This document shows, in pieces, positions 63,331-64,000 of a stretch of 64,000 nt of DNA. Within the stretch, counting starts at the first letter, position 1; every line of letters starts with the position of its first letter. Both the position numbers and the translations under genes were made by a program. Origin of the DNA: Alphaproteobacteria bacterium (lineage in GTDB: Bacteria > Pseudomonadota > Alphaproteobacteria > Caulobacterales > Maricaulaceae). The stretch lies in contig JAAEZM010000010.1 of NCBI GenBank assembly GCA_018222865.1, positions 1 to 64,000 on the forward strand, in the 5' to 3' direction. The notes under the pieces are model-generated. The model searched no databases and was not told the DNA's origin. It was given only the letters and a program-made list of their open reading frames with translations.

Positions 63331-64000
63331 ATGGACGCAACGGGCGATGCCAGCGAAGAGAATGGCGGTACGCATAAATATCGCCGCGCCGGTCTGACGC
63401 AGATCGAAGCGCAGCGCTATTCGCGCACGCTCGAGATGCGCGAAGAGACCAGGCGTCTGCGCGAGGCCTCGCCTCTTGGCATATTGGGCTGGTTGATCTG
63501 GAAACTTGTGTTCAAAGGTTTCCAGCCGACCTGGATGATAGCCTCAATCCTTGCAGCATGTGCCTTTGGTCTGCTGATACTGCGCGATTTGGGCGGGCTC
63601 GAAAGTGTCGCCTCGGAGACGGCCGATCTGGATATGCGGATTGAAGCTGCATTTGAGGCTGAGCGAAGTCCGCGCCTTGATGTGTATGGAGCCTGGCTCG
63701 AGGCGCTTGATTCTGCGCTGGATGGCGATTTGCGACGGCGTCCTGACTTGGACCGTTTTCAGATCTGGGCTGAGGCCGGACCTTACTTGATCGGTCGCGA
63801 GACACTCGCGCTGACCATGCTCGCGGATGAGGAAACCCCCGAGCAGGTCGATGCGCGTTTGCGGGCCTTGCCGCCCGAGCTTCGCGCCCGGCAATTGCGT
63901 CAGGCTTTGGACATGCCGCTGCGTGAAGCCAGGGCCCGCGAGATTACCCCGGTCGAACAAGTCTTCATGCCCGAAGCTATGCAAGCGCGGCACAGATCGG
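63331..64000 (+). CDS. Single-span membrane protein, N-terminal fragment
   Basis: The frame is open from ATG 63331 to the right edge (223 codons). It begins MDATGDASEENGG, has a basic helix-forming stretch (RRAGLTQIEAQRYSRTLEMR) and one hydrophobic helix at about residues 69-86 (MIASILAACAFGLLILRD). A charged, helical C-terminal part follows (YGAWLEALDSALDGDLRRRP, WAEAGPYLIGRETLALTML). A GGGGTAG-like sequence lies before the start. No family recognised. It is divergent from the 2OG oxygenase gene, with 202 bases between. Confidence 0.65.
   Translation, partial: MDATGDASEENGGTHKYRRAGLTQIEAQRYSRTLEMREETRRLREASPLGILGWLIWKLVFKGFQPTWMIASILAACAFGLLILRDLGGLESVASETADLDMRIEAAFEAERSPRLDVYGAWLEALDSALDGDLRRRPDLDRFQIWAEAGPYLIGRETLALTMLADEETPEQVDARLRALPPELRARQLRQALDMPLREARAREITPVEQVFMPEAMQARHRS

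Overview
The window looks like a chromosomal stretch of a high-GC alphaproteobacterium of the caulobacterial or maricaulal type. The grounds are a MipZ division regulator next to a DnaJ-domain membrane protein, a DUF1489 gene, separate propionyl-CoA and methylcrotonyl-CoA carboxylases, a gatCAB operon with extra genes built in, and many small envelope proteins. Genus-level placement is inference. Most of the window is ordinary core metabolism, dense and well preserved, with no insertion sequences, prophage or CRISPR.

Layout. 1-8.5 kb: the end of pccB, a membrane LytTR regulator, a serine hydrolase, a desaturase, a K+-channel-like protein and pccA. 8.5-18.2 kb: small membrane proteins, lipB, an isolated FliN-like protein, tRNA-Leu(GAG), a phosphoesterase lipoprotein, MgtE, a kelch protein and a large protein with a degenerate lysozyme domain. 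18.2-35.7 kb: the leucine catabolic genes liuA (isovaleryl-CoA dehydrogenase), liuB and liuD (methylcrotonyl-CoA carboxylase) and liuC (methylglutaconyl-CoA hydratase). This pathway is interrupted by a block of about 9 kb (19.4-28.6 kb), mostly on the minus strand, that encodes envelope proteins. 35.8-51 kb: a JmjC/cupin-like protein, DUF1489, glutaminyl cyclase, panC, mipZ, dprA-plsY, an inactive-type dihydroorotase with pyrB, acyltransferases, an epimerase, an MBL-fold protein and ruvX. 52.4-57.8 kb: a tightly packed gatC-GNAT-gatA-membrane-DUF2806-membrane-gatB operon. 57.8-64 kb: a palindromic repeat, an MscS channel, a small-RNA locus between facing terminators, a CPBP protease with a membrane-bound AraC regulator, a 2OG-Fe(II) oxygenase and a truncated membrane protein.

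The best candidate for something undescribed is the pair at 19.4-23.2 kb. It consists of a lipoprotein that joins a caspase-fold domain (the catalytic Cys position reads Thr) to four lysozyme-like units, and a translationally coupled periplasmic amino-acid-binding protein with no permease nearby. In the lipoprotein only the third lysozyme unit keeps the Glu-Asp-Thr triad, with exactly T4-lysozyme spacing. A second protein with a related dead lysozyme domain lies 2.3 kb further left, beyond liuA. The second candidate is the minus-strand RNA at about 59.63-59.74 kb. It has a ribosome site, a 23-codon ORF with a Trp-Trp pair, a hairpin and a strong terminator, like an amino-acid attenuator, but there is no gene downstream of it to control.

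All calls come from reading the sequence. Family names rest on recognised motifs, and no database search was run.
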